A stretch of DNA of 64,000 nt, taken from contig JACGCN010000005.1 of assembly GCA_014905825.1 (NCBI GenBank), forward strand, positions 930,001 through 994,000, given 5' to 3'. Below are positions 48,201 to 59,239 of the stretch, one piece after another (position 1 is the first letter of the stretch; every line of letters starts with the position of its first letter). Under the pieces are notes generated by a model. That model was not told the origin of the DNA and ran no database searches. It saw only the letters and a list, made by a program, of their open reading frames with translations. The position numbers and the translations under genes were made by a program. Origin of the DNA: Lyophyllum atratum (Eukaryota; Basidiomycota; Agaricomycetes; Agaricales; Lyophyllaceae).

Positions 48201-50132
48201 TCCCGCCAGAACCACCCCGAGATATTTTACGAAACTATGAGCCCGAGAAGGAGGTCGAGAAGGAGGTGCTGCCAGATAAGAAGAAGGGAAAGGGCAAAGA
48301 CAAGACCCCAAAGTCTACCCCAAAGATCGAGGAGACTTTACCCCCACCTGTGGAGCCCATGGCTTCGGGGAAGACCCCGAAAGACACTTTCTCGTCGTCC
48401 TTGTGGGCAACTGATCCTATCTCGACCCCTGCTGAGACGAAGTCCTCTGGCTTGGGGTGGGGCGCATCAACTCCTTCTTCGAAAGAAAAGGCGAAGGAGA
48501 AGGAGCGGATGAAGGAGAAAGAGAGAGAGAGGGAGACGGAACGTCAGCGTGAGGAGAAAGAAAGAGAGAAAGAAAGGGAGAGGGAGCGTCAGCGTGAGGA
48601 GAAGAAGAAAGAGAAGAAAAGGAGAGGGAGGAGACCGACAGGAAGGAGACCGAGAGGATGGAGACCGAGAGGAAGGAGACCGAGAGGAAGGAGACCGAGA
48701 GGACGGAGACTGAGAGGAAGGAGAAGGAGAGGGAGGAGAAGGAGAGGGAGGAAAAGGAGAGGGAAAAGGAAAAGGACAGAGAGAGAGAAATCGCGGAGAA
48801 GGCCGCGATCGATGCTATCACTGCCAAAGCATCTCCTGGATTTGGTGGCATTCTATCGTCCGCGAAGGCTTCGCCAGCTACTACTAAGAAGGGCAAGAAG
48901 AAGGGCGCATCAAATACTACGACTCCGGCGGTCGAGCCAATCCAGCCTCCAGCTGATCTTGTCCTCGCTCCTGAAACTCCTTCCAATAACTTCGGGTGGC
49001 CCAACGACAATAAGGACGCACCACCAGCCGCCACCACTGAGAAACCTCTATCGAGTCTACTTACTCCGGTCGGACTGCCAGAAGTCACGCTTTCGACCAA
49101 GACACCTGAACCGGGAACCCTCACGATGTCTGAAGACATAACCTCCTCACTCTTCAGCTCTTCTGGTTGGGGTAACAACGACGCTGCTGCCACAGATAGT
49201 TTAGATGACTGGGGTGGCTTCGGTAAAAAAGTGAAAACACCAAAGTCCCGGCCCAAAACCCCGCTGGGCGAGGCCTCGAAGGTTGACGAGCGCCCAGCGG
49301 AAGTTCTGGCAGACGTGCCAGCTGCTAAGACGCCAGCTTCAGGGTCGCCCTCTGGTGCAGCCTCGAAGACTTTGGAGGACAAGCCAGCTGCAGAGGCATT
49401 GACAGCCGCGCCGGTCACGACTCCAGCTACACCTGGCACTGGTTGGGGCAGTACCGTCAAAACGCCAGGCTGGGGTTCAGCAGCTACCACTCCGGCTTCC
49501 ACGACTACCGGCTGGGGTAAATCCACAACTCCAGTGGCCACCACTCCCAGTTGGGGTTCATCGTTCGGTGCTAAGACTACGGAGACGAAAACTCCAGCGG
49601 CTAAGACGCCTTGGGGTAGCAAAGCAACCACTCCTGTCACCAAGGCCACAGAGGTCAAGACACCCAGCACCCCGTGGGGTAAGAAGCCTCTGGCATCTAC
49701 GGAACCTAAGGACGAAGTCAAAGAAGAGTCGGTGGCAGTAGCTGCACTCACTGACAACGCAGCAGCCGGGGAAGCCTCTGCTACGGATTCGTCGCTCCTG
49801 GACAAGGTTACCACTCCAAAATTATCAGTCGCTGATGGTTCCGGCTTGGAGAGACCTCAGCAGGAACTGCGGATGCAGATTCGTCCTTGCCACCTGTCGC
49901 TGACACTTCAAAAGTGCCAACGCCTCAACCATCACCCAAACCCGAAGAAAAGGCGCTGGATCCAGTGACCGAAACTGAAACACCTATCGATGTCGTTAGT
50001 CCTACGGCGGACGGTGAAGATAAGGAGGACAAGGATGATGATGAAAAGAAAGAAACAGGCAACGCTGGGGGTAAGAAAGGAGGTGCTGGAGGTGGAGGGG
50101 CTGCTAGCAAGAAGAAGAAGAAGAAGAAGTAG
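45265..50132 (+). CDS. Hsp70-like (Hsp12A-type) ATPase fused to charged repeats and a GW/WG-rich tail; two frame breaks in the tail
   Basis: Exons 45265-45363, 45421-45476, 45532-45684, 45737-46118, 46171-46288, 46339-46392, 46448-46628, 46681-46688, 46741-46770, 46820-46872, 46923-46969, 47023-47082, 47135-47339, 47393-47537, 47593-47759 and 47826-47839 encode about 590 residues of Hsp70-like ATPase. Motifs: phosphate-1 AIDVGTTFSGVSYAI, phosphate-2 IADAGGGTLDIS, adenosine SVFLVGGYAASPWL. A TA|GTACGT donor at 47840 and CTTCAG acceptor remove 53 nt and join GKTK to YGPASIIYNE, the expected domain end. The frame then stays open from 47893 into an acidic/Ser linker, a Lys-Glu-Arg helix, ten Trp residues each next to Gly, and a poly-Lys end. 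Reading the tail needs one extra base near 48618 (A run) and one near 49853. These may be assembly errors. Without the last splice, the Hsp70 would stop at TAG 47838-47840. Confidence 0.8.
48480..48800 (+). repeat. purine-rich Lys/Glu/Arg repeat tract
   Basis: Nearly pure GA on the plus strand, built of units like GAGACCGAGAGGAAG (Glu-Thr-Glu-Arg-Lys) and GAGAAGGAGAGG. It encodes a highly charged helix in the Hsp70-like gene and contains one of that gene's two frame breaks. Confidence 0.85.
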
Positions 50133-50471
50133 AGGCGCATCCACCACCCTTATTCTCTTCTTCACTGTTTCCTGGTGGGATAGATACTGGCATGATTTTA
50201 CGACTAGATTATGACTTATATGGCTCTTGCTGTGTATGCGACCCTTTTACGAGACCCTATAATCACATACCGCTGACAACCGGATTTGTTATCACTAACA
50301 GCCATACAATTGGACCTCAGACTAACGGATTGCAGTGTTGTTGCCGTGAGGACCTAAGTATAAGTAGTACATCCATCAAAGAGCAGTGCAAATTCATCAA
50401 AGAGCAGTGCAAATTCTGTCATAATTCTCGTTCCTTTCCTCTGAATACCCTTTATCCGCCTTCCACAAAGC
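50133..50471. other. short intergenic region with a tandem duplication
   Basis: About 340 bases between tandem genes, holding the 5' leader of the F-box gene. See the 21-bp repeat listed separately. Confidence 0.6.
50374..50415. repeat. perfect 21-bp tandem direct repeat
   Basis: Two identical adjacent copies begin CATCAAAGAGCAG at 50374 and 50395, in the presumed 5' leader of the F-box gene. Confidence 0.95.
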
Positions 50472-52148
50472 ATGACTGGCCATGACCTGCCTACTGAGGT
50501 GTGGCTCTACCTGGCGCAGCAGTTCATCCCAAACGATGTGATGTCGGATCTGTTAGGCGTCAACCGCCTATTTTTCAACCTCGCTATGGACATTCGGTAT
50601 AGGGAGATAGAATTCGATGACGTTACACCAAAGGCTATGAGAATGCTCTCCCAACTGCGGTGAGCGACTCTGCGGGTTCATACTGACATAGTCACTTACC
50701 GGAAAGTCCTCATTGACAGTGACTCAAGCATAGCCAGGCGCGTTCGACGCCTTGAGCTACAATTGAACCAGCTTGCCAGACTCAAACATGCTGGACCAAG
50801 AGCCCAGTCTCCCCCATCATCGAGAGGAATTCGACAGCGATTAACGACTGCCCTTCTTCACCCTCATCTCTCGCTTTTGAGTGTTCGCCCTCCACAGAAA
50901 TCTGGTGCCTCCGCTAGTCCATTTGCCGTAACTTTCGAAGCCTTGATCGAGGATTTGACTGCCGTCCTACCTGCTATGGTGAACGTTGAGGAATTCTCCG
51001 TAGACTCTTGGAACTTGCCCACGAAGCTTGATCTGCAGCCGTTTTTCTCCGCTGCTTGGTTGGGCTTCGGCACCAGAGTTCGGAAATTATCGCTCGGGGG
51101 TAACATCGGGGGCTTCAAGGTACTTTTGGCGTCACAGCCGGTTTTAACAGCCGTTGAGGAACTCCATCTTGAGTTCACCAACAATATGAACCCGCCCATG
51201 CCGAATTCCACAGAGGCGTTCACTGTTGCCGCCACTACACAAACTTTACTACATGATTTCGTTGCGCCATTCATCAATGACTTAGGCTCCCAATTGCAGG
51301 TGCTGAAATTATGGTCCTGGGCTTCTATCGACCTGTCGTCTTTCTTCAGAAAGCTCGGCCCATTTCCTCTTTTACACACTCTCAGTGTCTGGGCAGCCTT
51401 CAACCGATCTTTTACCAACGACCCATCGGGTTTGACGCAGGTACTCTATGGGACATCCCCTACCCTGAAAGATCTCATGTTGCGGCTCAATCCCTCTGGA
51501 CTGTTCGATCCGCAGTCCGACCTTATCTTGTGTGATTGGTTGACTGAAATAATCCAGAATAACGACAAATTTGCGACTGGCTTGCGGAGCCTTCAACTCT
51601 ACCCTTCCGCCACCAATGCCGGCCTCGAAGCGCTAGTTGCCTTTATCCAACGATCCGCAGATACCCTGGAAGGGCTTAACGTGCGGGATCGTTATCTACT
51701 TCTTCCGGAGATCATTACAATCACGGCGGCGTTTTCCCCTTATGCAAAGCTAAGGTTTCTCCGCCTCAATGTCAGAAAGCTGCCTGTAGAGCTCTTTGAC
51801 TTGTTCGCGCAAAGTTTCCCAGACTTGAAGACCCTCGCGCTGAGGGCAGCTGATGGAGAGCCCGGCGTAGTAAGTGGAAGTGACTTTCCTCCTTGTAACT
51901 TGTTGCTGAAATTGTTCCAGGATTTTGCCACGGGGTTGCAGACTCGGAAGTACGATGAATGGAATCTCCACGACATCGGGATCTGGCAAGGAGGGAATGA
52001 ACTGGAATATGAGATGATGTTGCTGCTTAGAAAGTGTATCCCGTCGATCGGCAGCTTTTGGGGCCAAGGGAGTATTTCCACGAACGTAGTAGATTGGACT
52101 CCTAGTAGTTTACAGACTTCGGTGAACATACTAGACGGTATAGCGTGA
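50472..52148 (+). CDS. F-box/LRR-type protein
   Basis: Two exons, 50472-50659 and 50720-52148, give 538 aa. An N-terminal F-box-like segment (LPTEVWLYLAQQFIP..LGVNRLFFNLAMDIRYRE) is followed by irregular leucine-rich segments (LTAVEELHLEFTNN, LQVLKLWSWASIDL, LRSLQLYPSATNAGLEAL, LKTLALRAADGEP). The type is greatly expanded in agaricomycetes and presumed to recruit substrates to SCF ubiquitin ligases. No specific target is known. Confidence 0.85.
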
Positions 52149-52537
52149 GGCGGATGACATAATAACAGTATTAATCCCGCGTCACGTGTAAGCGGCCGGA
52201 CTTAGCCGACATTGAAAGTTTTGGTAAGTGCAAACGTGTGCTCCTAGAGTTGTAACCCTACCATCACCTCCAACATCTGCCCTTGAGACTCTGCGTCATT
52301 GTCAACACTTCTGTGAAGCACTATCTTCAATATTTCGTCAACCCACTCCCCCGACACCCCCCTTTGTATCTTCTGTTCAGGCAGAGGATTCATGCTTCGA
52401 CCTCCAATTGCTATACCAAAGCACAAAATACCGTCCTGTCTGCCTGTTAGTTTGGTAAGCTCAGTGTTCTTGATGCCCACGATCGGCACTCATGAAACAC
52501 GCACGACTTATAGCGCTGAAAATACTACCTGCCCAGC
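52149..52537. other. intergenic region upstream of eIF5
   Basis: About 390 bases with the end of one gene and the promoter of the next. No clear box. Confidence 0.55.
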
Positions 52538-53942
52538 ATGGCTAAAGTTGTAAACATCCGTCGCGACGTCGATGATAAATTTTACCGATATCGGTGAGCA
52601 TAATACATATCCTCTGCGCTATCTTATTGTTGATATCACCTCCTTCATCAGCATGCCCCTGCTCGAGACGAAGATCGAAGGCAAAGGAAATGGCATCAAA
52701 ACGGTGGTCCCTAACATGTCCGATGTTGCGAGAGCTCTCAGCCGCCCTCCGACGTACACCACCAAGTTCTTTGGTTGTGAACTCGGTGCTCAAACATCCT
52801 TCGATGAGAAAAACGACCGTTATATCGTCAACGGCGCGCACAATGCTGAACGTCTCCGAGAGCTCCTTGATGTCTTCATCGACAAATTCGTCCTCTGCCG
52901 GTCGTGCAAGAACCCCGAAACCGAATTAGTCATTCTGAAGAATGGCAGGATTGAGGATATCATCCGAGACTGCAAGGCCTGTGGAGAGAGGACCGGTGTG
53001 GACATGCGCCACAAGTTGACCACGTTTATCTTGAAGAACCCGCCTGTCAAAGTAAGGAAGGGTAAAAACAAGAATACGGGAGACGCCGCTGGTGGTGTTG
53101 GCGGCGGAGGTGCAGACAACGGTAACGATGCCGGCCAATATGCCAACGGCGGCGACGAAAGTGACGATGAGCTGACGAAGAAGATCAAAGCCGAGGCTGC
53201 GGGGCTGAACCAAGATGCTGCCTTGGCCAAAGAGGACTGGTCGGCCGATACGTCTCCCGAAGCTGTCAAGCAGCGCATCAGGGCACTCGAAGGCAGCATG
53301 GCCGCCACTGTTCTGGGTGGCGACGACGAGGGGAGCGACGACGACATCAATAGCCCTTACGGTCAACTCGGACGATGGGTTGAGGAGAATCGGGAGATGG
53401 CGGACGACCCTACAGCCTACGCCGTCGCTATCTACAAGAAAGCGGAGGAGTTGGCCATCGAGAAGAAACACAAGACCCTTCTTGTTCTCGTCCAAGCTCT
53501 GTTCACCGACGCTATCGTTACTGAGGTTCAGACCTATGGAGCTCTTTTAGTCAAGGCACGTTCTCTCTATATTTATGCTTCACTCAATTTTGACCCTGAT
53601 TTCGACGTATAGATGGTGACCTCTGAGAAGCACCAGAAGTCGCTTCTTGGTGGCATAGAGCGCTTTGTCGGCATCGCTCATCCGGACTTGGTATCGGCGG
53701 TCCCGAAAATTTTAATGGAGCTCTACCAAATCGACGTCCTCGAAGAGGCAGTCGTTACGCAATGGGGTACCCACGTCAGCAAGAAATACGTCGACAAAGA
53801 GACCAGCAAGAGGGTCCGAAAGGCCAGCGAGCCATTCCTGAAAGTGAGTTGCTCCTTCATTGATTCCCATACCGGGTCTAATATTGCTTTCAAGTGGCTT
53901 GAGGAAGCTGATGACGACGATGAAGAAGACGAGGAGGAGTGA
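52538..53942 (+). CDS. TIF5: eukaryotic translation initiation factor 5
   Basis: Four exons, 52538-52593, 52652-53555, 53613-53843 and 53895-53942, give 412 aa. The N-terminal GTPase-activating domain begins [20 protein letters not shown], with the catalytic Arg region near residue 15. It is followed by [19 protein letters not shown] and a C4 zinc finger ([11 protein letters not shown] and CKACG). A Lys/Gly/Asp linker leads to the C-terminal W2/HEAT domain ([34 protein letters not shown]), ending in an acidic AA-box [15 protein letters not shown]. eIF5 stimulates GTP hydrolysis by eIF2 on the 43S complex. The second intron appears to be GC-AG, and the third (51 nt) is in frame and stop-free. 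Confidence 0.97.
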
Positions 53943-55750
53943 TGATTGTAGACACATCAGTCGTTTGCCATGCCTGCCATGTATAGTCTGCTTTTCGGTT
54001 TCAATGAGGCCTGTGGCCTGTTTTTGGATCGTCTATTCTCCGTGTATTCGAAAGATGCTCGTTGCGGCACGAGTATAGTATCCTTTCTTGATAATATGAA
54101 GCAAATCTCAGTATTCGCAGTGTCATGTTACCGGGCTTAACGAGAGGAGAGGAATTCTTAGCCCTTCCCTTTCCAGATCTCGAAGAAAAGTCAGATAGCA
54201 GTTTTTGGGGTGCGTGTCGTCGCACATCTTCGATGCGATGTTGATGTGATGCGTTATTTAATGCGGATCACGTCCGAGTCCTTGATATCAGTGCCTCTTA
54301 GTGGAGACTTACTTCGACAAGTACTATCACTTCAGGTTCACCCTGGTAACCTCTCCTGTCTCAAGTATGTGAACATTGATTCCTACAAATTCGACAAAAA
54401 GCTTTTGTTGAATGTATTGTGCGACTCTCTTGAGTACACGTCCCTCAGCCTGAGTACGTCGAAATCTATCATTACAAGTCCCCGGACGAGATTTTCACCT
54501 ACTTTTTCCATTGAATAATAGCACTTAAGATGTCTACAGATTTTGACAGGGCATATAGGAGATTCATAAAGCCCTTAAAACGTTAGCCACCGCTCCTATC
54601 TCGCCGATTCATTGCGACTCCCATAATGCAGTTATCTTCGTTATGTGGCCGACACTGCCCGACATCTAACTTCATGGCGCCCCGCTCGCACAATGTCTAG
54701 TGGTATTGGTCCAAACGCTCGGGCTGATGCCTCTTAACCTGCGATTTGAAAGAAAACACGGACCCCGTAGAGGCCATACTTCCCGAACACCAGCCAACAT
54801 CCATCAATTATTTCCCTACGACTTCCTTTGCCGCACATCGTCGCTTGTATTCGAAGGACCGTAACATAGAATCGGGACATAGAAGATCGCCATCTACCTA
54901 GCGTTCAAATCCCTCACTGGTCTCTTTCTTTCCATGGGCCAAAGCTCTCCAGAGTCTCCAGAGGGTCCCCTTGAAGTACGTCGAATTTCGACGTCATAAT
55001 GGATGCAACTAATGGCTCCTCTCCTTCAGATCAAGGTGACAACTGAGTACGACCTCGAGGATTCCAATATAGAACCGGAATCGATGCAAGAATGTGAACC
55101 AGAAACTGAAGTGTCCAAGGCGCGCCATCATCTATCCCTTCATTATGAACCTCGGCCTATGGTTCCTCCATCCGGCACGATCCTGGATTGTATCTTTGCG
55201 AACGAGTGCGTGAAGTGCGGTGGCGAAGAGCGATAAGATGCACATTGATTTTGGACTACATACATAAAGTACTGTCCCATTTTTCAACTCGTCTTTTGGG
55301 TTCGGCTAAACGGGTTAGGTCCTGTGACGAAGCTAAAACAATATTCAATATATTGCCAACATATTGTGCATTAACACGAAGACTTTTCAATGTCATCATG
55401 ACTGCCGAGCTCGCCAATCTATGGGATGACATCACGTTGTTGAATCCATTCCCAGCGATCGCTGTTGGCGCAGAGGTTATTCGCTACGCTCAAAATGAAA
55501 CAGCTTGATATCTGATTGATTGAGCGTGGAGCAGCCGTTGTAGCCCGTACAAAATCTACTTTGAGCTTGGGCGCCCATGGAACCGAGAAAACCGTGGTTT
55601 ACATAATGTCCTCCTCAGCGGGCTCGCCTGCCAACATGTTGGGACCCACGACCTTTCCCCTCATCGATCCCTCATAATCGTTGGATACCACCGCTGCCTA
55701 CGCCGCATCTTTATCTGCCTCCAACATCGTTCAAGCATCGGTGCTGAACC
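53943..55750. other. intergenic region with a possible gene remnant
   Basis: About 1.8 kb. A plus-strand frame at 54210-54518 reads HPGNLSCLKYVNID and LLLNVLCDSLEYTSLSL, reminiscent of the leucine-rich part of fungal F-box proteins. It lacks an F-box and continuation, so it may be a decayed copy. Frames at 55003-55508 are not recognisable. Confidence 0.4.
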
Positions 55751-57510
55751 ATGCCGCGCCCTTCGCGAGGTCCCCTCGCGTTTATCTTCACCTTCCTCTG
55801 CGTATGTGCCTCTCTTTACGTTCTCTACAATCAACGGCAGCCCCAGCGTACCTGGTTAAATAAGGAAGCACCGGCAACTGAAAATTCGGGACTCACGACT
55901 CCTCAGAAACGGCGACGAGTCGCTGTAGCGTCTATTTTTGATTACCACCACGACGTGTACATGTCCGTCGCGTGGTCCTTGGCAAGAGCGATGAACAGAA
56001 CCTCTATCGGCAACATCGACGTCTTCGCCAAGGTGCCGTTCAATTACCACTTCCAAACCGTTGTGGACGACTTCGGTCTCTATCGACACGAATATAGACG
56101 CCCCGATGATCTATTACCCGCGTTAAAAACTGGTGCAGATGAAGGTGGCATCGACCTAGTGATTTTGGGAACATGCGAAATAGAGTAAGTCCTGCATCTA
56201 TCCTCTGTAAGCAGCTTTAAATAATGCACCTACAGTCTTCGCGAGGCTTGGACGAAAGACCTCCTCTCAATCTGGGATGATAGACCTGAAGGTCACAAAT
56301 TCCAGCTCGTCTGCATCGTTCACAACGTCAAGGTACGTACTTGTTTATTAGCTTCCAAATTTCCTATCGAACCAGCTCTTTTTTCCCAGGACGTTGCATG
56401 GCAGCCGGCAATCACAGAATGGTCTCGACGCGGCGCCATTCGATTAATCACAATATCAGAGCAGTAGGGACTTCCTCAGGCCTCACAAAATTCTTACTCA
56501 CACATTTCTCCAGCGTCGCAACTTCGTTTCGCGAATCCTTCGACGCACTTGCTGATAGCCGCGACCCAATTCTGCGGTCTGCAGGGTATGAAAACATCCC
56601 AGTTGACGTGCACGTTCCTGTGTTAGCGTTGCCGAACCTGCCTGAGCGACCACGGGGTCGGCCTCTTACCAAGGCAGTCATTCAAGGCAGTTTCGATACC
56701 GTTCGCCGAGATTATATCAATATCTTCAAAGACTTGAACGCATCTCTCCACGGTAAGTACTTCGTCCCCGTTTGTTTACCTCTATGTTTCACACTATCGT
56801 ACAGAGGATCCTAGCGCATGGGGTTACCAGGCTTTGGGCGATGAATTGTCCTTTGTTGAGGACACAAGTCTCGATGCCCCACCTTTCCAGTTATTCGCTC
56901 TTGGTTCTGGCCATCTTGAGGTCCCCGTCGAACTCAAAAACGTAGTCCAAATCAAAACCGGGCTGACTTATCCAGGTGAGTGAGCCACGACTATATTTTA
57001 TGACAATGCTTGAAACGAAACCCATAGAATTCTATGACCTTATGAGCCAGATGGATGTCTGCGTCCCCGCCTTCGCAGAAAATGGGTACTACCATCTCCA
57101 GGCAAGCTCGACGTTTGTCATGGCCGTACAGTGCAATGTATGTACGAGGTTGTCATATCTGAAGGAATTCTGAGCTCAATTCTCTGACATAGGTCCCCAT
57201 TATTGTCACAAAGCGCACGCGGAAATCGTACGTGTACGCAGACGATGACCGACCGGTAATTACACGACCAGCGGCAATGCGGGAAGTCTTGGCTCTCAAG
57301 GCACTCCGGACCGGGGACGCGTCATTTTTTCTGGAATCCCCCATGCCGAATATGCAGGGAACGATGAAGACGGACAGATTTTTAGTCGATGCTGTCGAGG
57401 AAATGATGCGCCGCAGTTGGACACGGACGACGGACGAGTTGGAAGCTTTTAAAATTGGGCTATGGAGAAGGAACGATAGATTAGCAGATAGATTACTCTT
57501 TGACTTATAA
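55751..57510 (+). CDS. type II membrane protein with GT-B-like glycosyltransferase features
   Basis: Seven exons, 55751-56184, 56236-56332, 56390-56463, 56514-56752, 56805-56975, 57028-57137 and 57193-57510, give 480 aa. A short basic N-terminus is followed by a membrane anchor at residues about 8-25 (LAFIFTFLCVCASLYVLY). The luminal part has RVAVASIFDYHHDVYMSVAW, LVCIVHNVKDV, RLITISEHVA, KAVIQGSFDTVRRDY, FALGSGHLEVP, FYDLMSQMDVCVPAFAENGYY and QASSTFVMAVQCNVPIIVT. The order of Rossmann-like strands and the late QASST..A..C.VPI block suggest a GT-B fold Golgi enzyme. The family and donor are not identified. Confidence 0.85.
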
Positions 57511-57684
57511 TGCGAATGCGTACTGCATTCAAAGGCAAACGTTTCCTTGTTGACGTCTCCGTGATCTGGATCCATGCGTATGTGTAGGTAGTCAATTATC
57601 TGTGCTGCTGTTACACCGATTGTAATTTCCGAGACGCCTTGCCACCGAAATGTTACCTCACGAAAAAACTAGAGCTAAGCAAAA

Positions 57685-57768
57685 TGACCACCGCAGGACT
57701 CGAACCTGCAACCTTTTGGTACCCGTCAAGCATCGAAGCCAAACGCGCTACCATTGCGCTAGGTAGCC
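57685..57768 (-). tRNA. tRNA-Arg (anticodon TCG) with a 12-nt intron
   Basis: The minus strand has acceptor GGCTACC paired with GGTGGTC and discriminator A, and D arm GCGC-AATGGTA-GCGC. The anticodon stem TTTGG/CCAAA has loop CT-TCG-A followed by a 12-nt insert after position 37, and the T arm is GCAGG-TTCGAGT-CCTGC. Confidence 0.92.
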
Positions 57769-57926
57769 ATGTGGAAGGTGTCGTGTGTAGCATTCATCTT
57801 CTCCTCTAGTCAATTGGCGTATATTTGGCCGAGATAGCTTTGACTTTGGATGCTTACTTTGTCCAAACTGTATTGCACTGCTTGCTGCCAACGTCGGTTC
57901 ACCGAAACCTGAGAGGTGTTTAAACT

Positions 57927-59239
57927 ATGGCCGACCTGGTGGACTCCATGCTTGACTTGATGCGGCGGCTGCCGCCCACCCGGACTGAGGAGAACGTGGC
58001 AGCCCTCATTGGGATTTGCCCAGATTACGCCGATGATCTCTTGGGCAGTGTTGACCAGCCTCTGCAGCTGAGGACGGATCGGGCGACGGGTAGAGAGTAT
58101 CTCGCGTGTGACTATAATCGAGACGGGGAAAGCTACAGGTACGCGTCGACGCTATCTGTGTCTCGATGACGGTGGGGAGAGACTGCAGTCTGGAGCTGGG
58201 AGATGTGTTGGTCTGTTCTCATCTATGGCATTTCAGATCGCCATGGTCCAATGACTACGATCCACCGCTAGACGATGGAACAGTTCCCACCCCGAAACTT
58301 CGCAAACTTGAAATCGCGGCTAACGAGGCGTTTGATACTTATCGAGAAATGTATGGTCTTCTTGTGGCGTTTTTAACGGGATACTTAATATATGATGTCT
58401 ATTGGCGTCTTCAACAGGTATTTTGAAGGGGGTGTATCCTCTGTGTACCTTTGGGACCTTGAAGACGGCGGTTTTGCTGGTGTTGTCTTGCTGAAAAAGA
58501 GTACGTCCCTGTTTCCTGCTTGATTGGGCGTCGGCTTCAACCTAACACGCGTCGATCTTTCATCCATCGCGCAGCAATGACCCCCGCTTCATCATACGAA
58601 CCCTCAGGCTCATGGGACTCTATACATGTATTCGAGACCGCTGAACGGGGGCGACAAGCTCATTATAAGTTAACTTCAACAGTGATGCTCCAACTCGTAA
58701 CGCGGCAAGGATCCGAGGCCGAGGGGTCAGGAGCGGAGAAGAAAGGAAACGCGAAAGCCTCAGAGGGATGGAAACGGGAGGGAGAAGTGAGTTTGAGCGG
58801 GAGTATGACACGCCAGGTGGATCCTTAATGCGCTTACTACCCCAAAAACCGCATGACTAAAGTCCTCCATCTAGACCGAGCAAGATTGGCCACTGCAAGA
58901 TAGCTCCTCTCATATATCCAACACCGGAAAGATGATCGAAGAGATGGAGATAAAGATGCGGAACTTGTTGCAAGAGGTAAGCCTCCGTTTACATTCGCAA
59001 GGCACTTCCTCCAGCTGGGCACTCGACCACATGCACTCCACTACCACATGCTATGAGTGTTGACACTGCTGGCGAAATGTCTTCCCGTCTGATTGAACAG
59101 CCACTGATGCAGCGATTGCTAGGTTTATTTTGGGAAGACTCGTGATATCGTATATGATTTGCGCAGCATTGACGATCTTGAAAAGGCGCGAAAGCAGAAG
59201 GAACTCCAAAAGGAGTTGGTTGGGTTCATCAAACGGTAG
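57927..59239 (+). CDS. CAP2: F-actin capping protein subunit beta
   Basis: Six exons, 57927-58138, 58237-58350, 58418-58500, 58575-58816, 58875-58976 and 59123-59239, give 289 aa. Family blocks: [33 protein letters not shown] joined to [85 protein letters not shown], and the actin-binding C-terminal tail. With the alpha subunit it caps barbed ends of actin filaments at the cortex. Confidence 0.96.

Noticed and set aside
48598..49141. Arg/Gly/Pro-rich continuation of the Hsp70-tail frame
   Set aside because: It is the out-of-frame reading of the Lys/Glu/Arg tract. The neighbouring frame gives coherent KETER repeats and the GW motifs.
48417..49814. Very long minus-strand open frame (465 codons), Ser/Val-rich
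   Set aside because: Antisense to the repetitive GW-tail; low-complexity mirror with no independent support.
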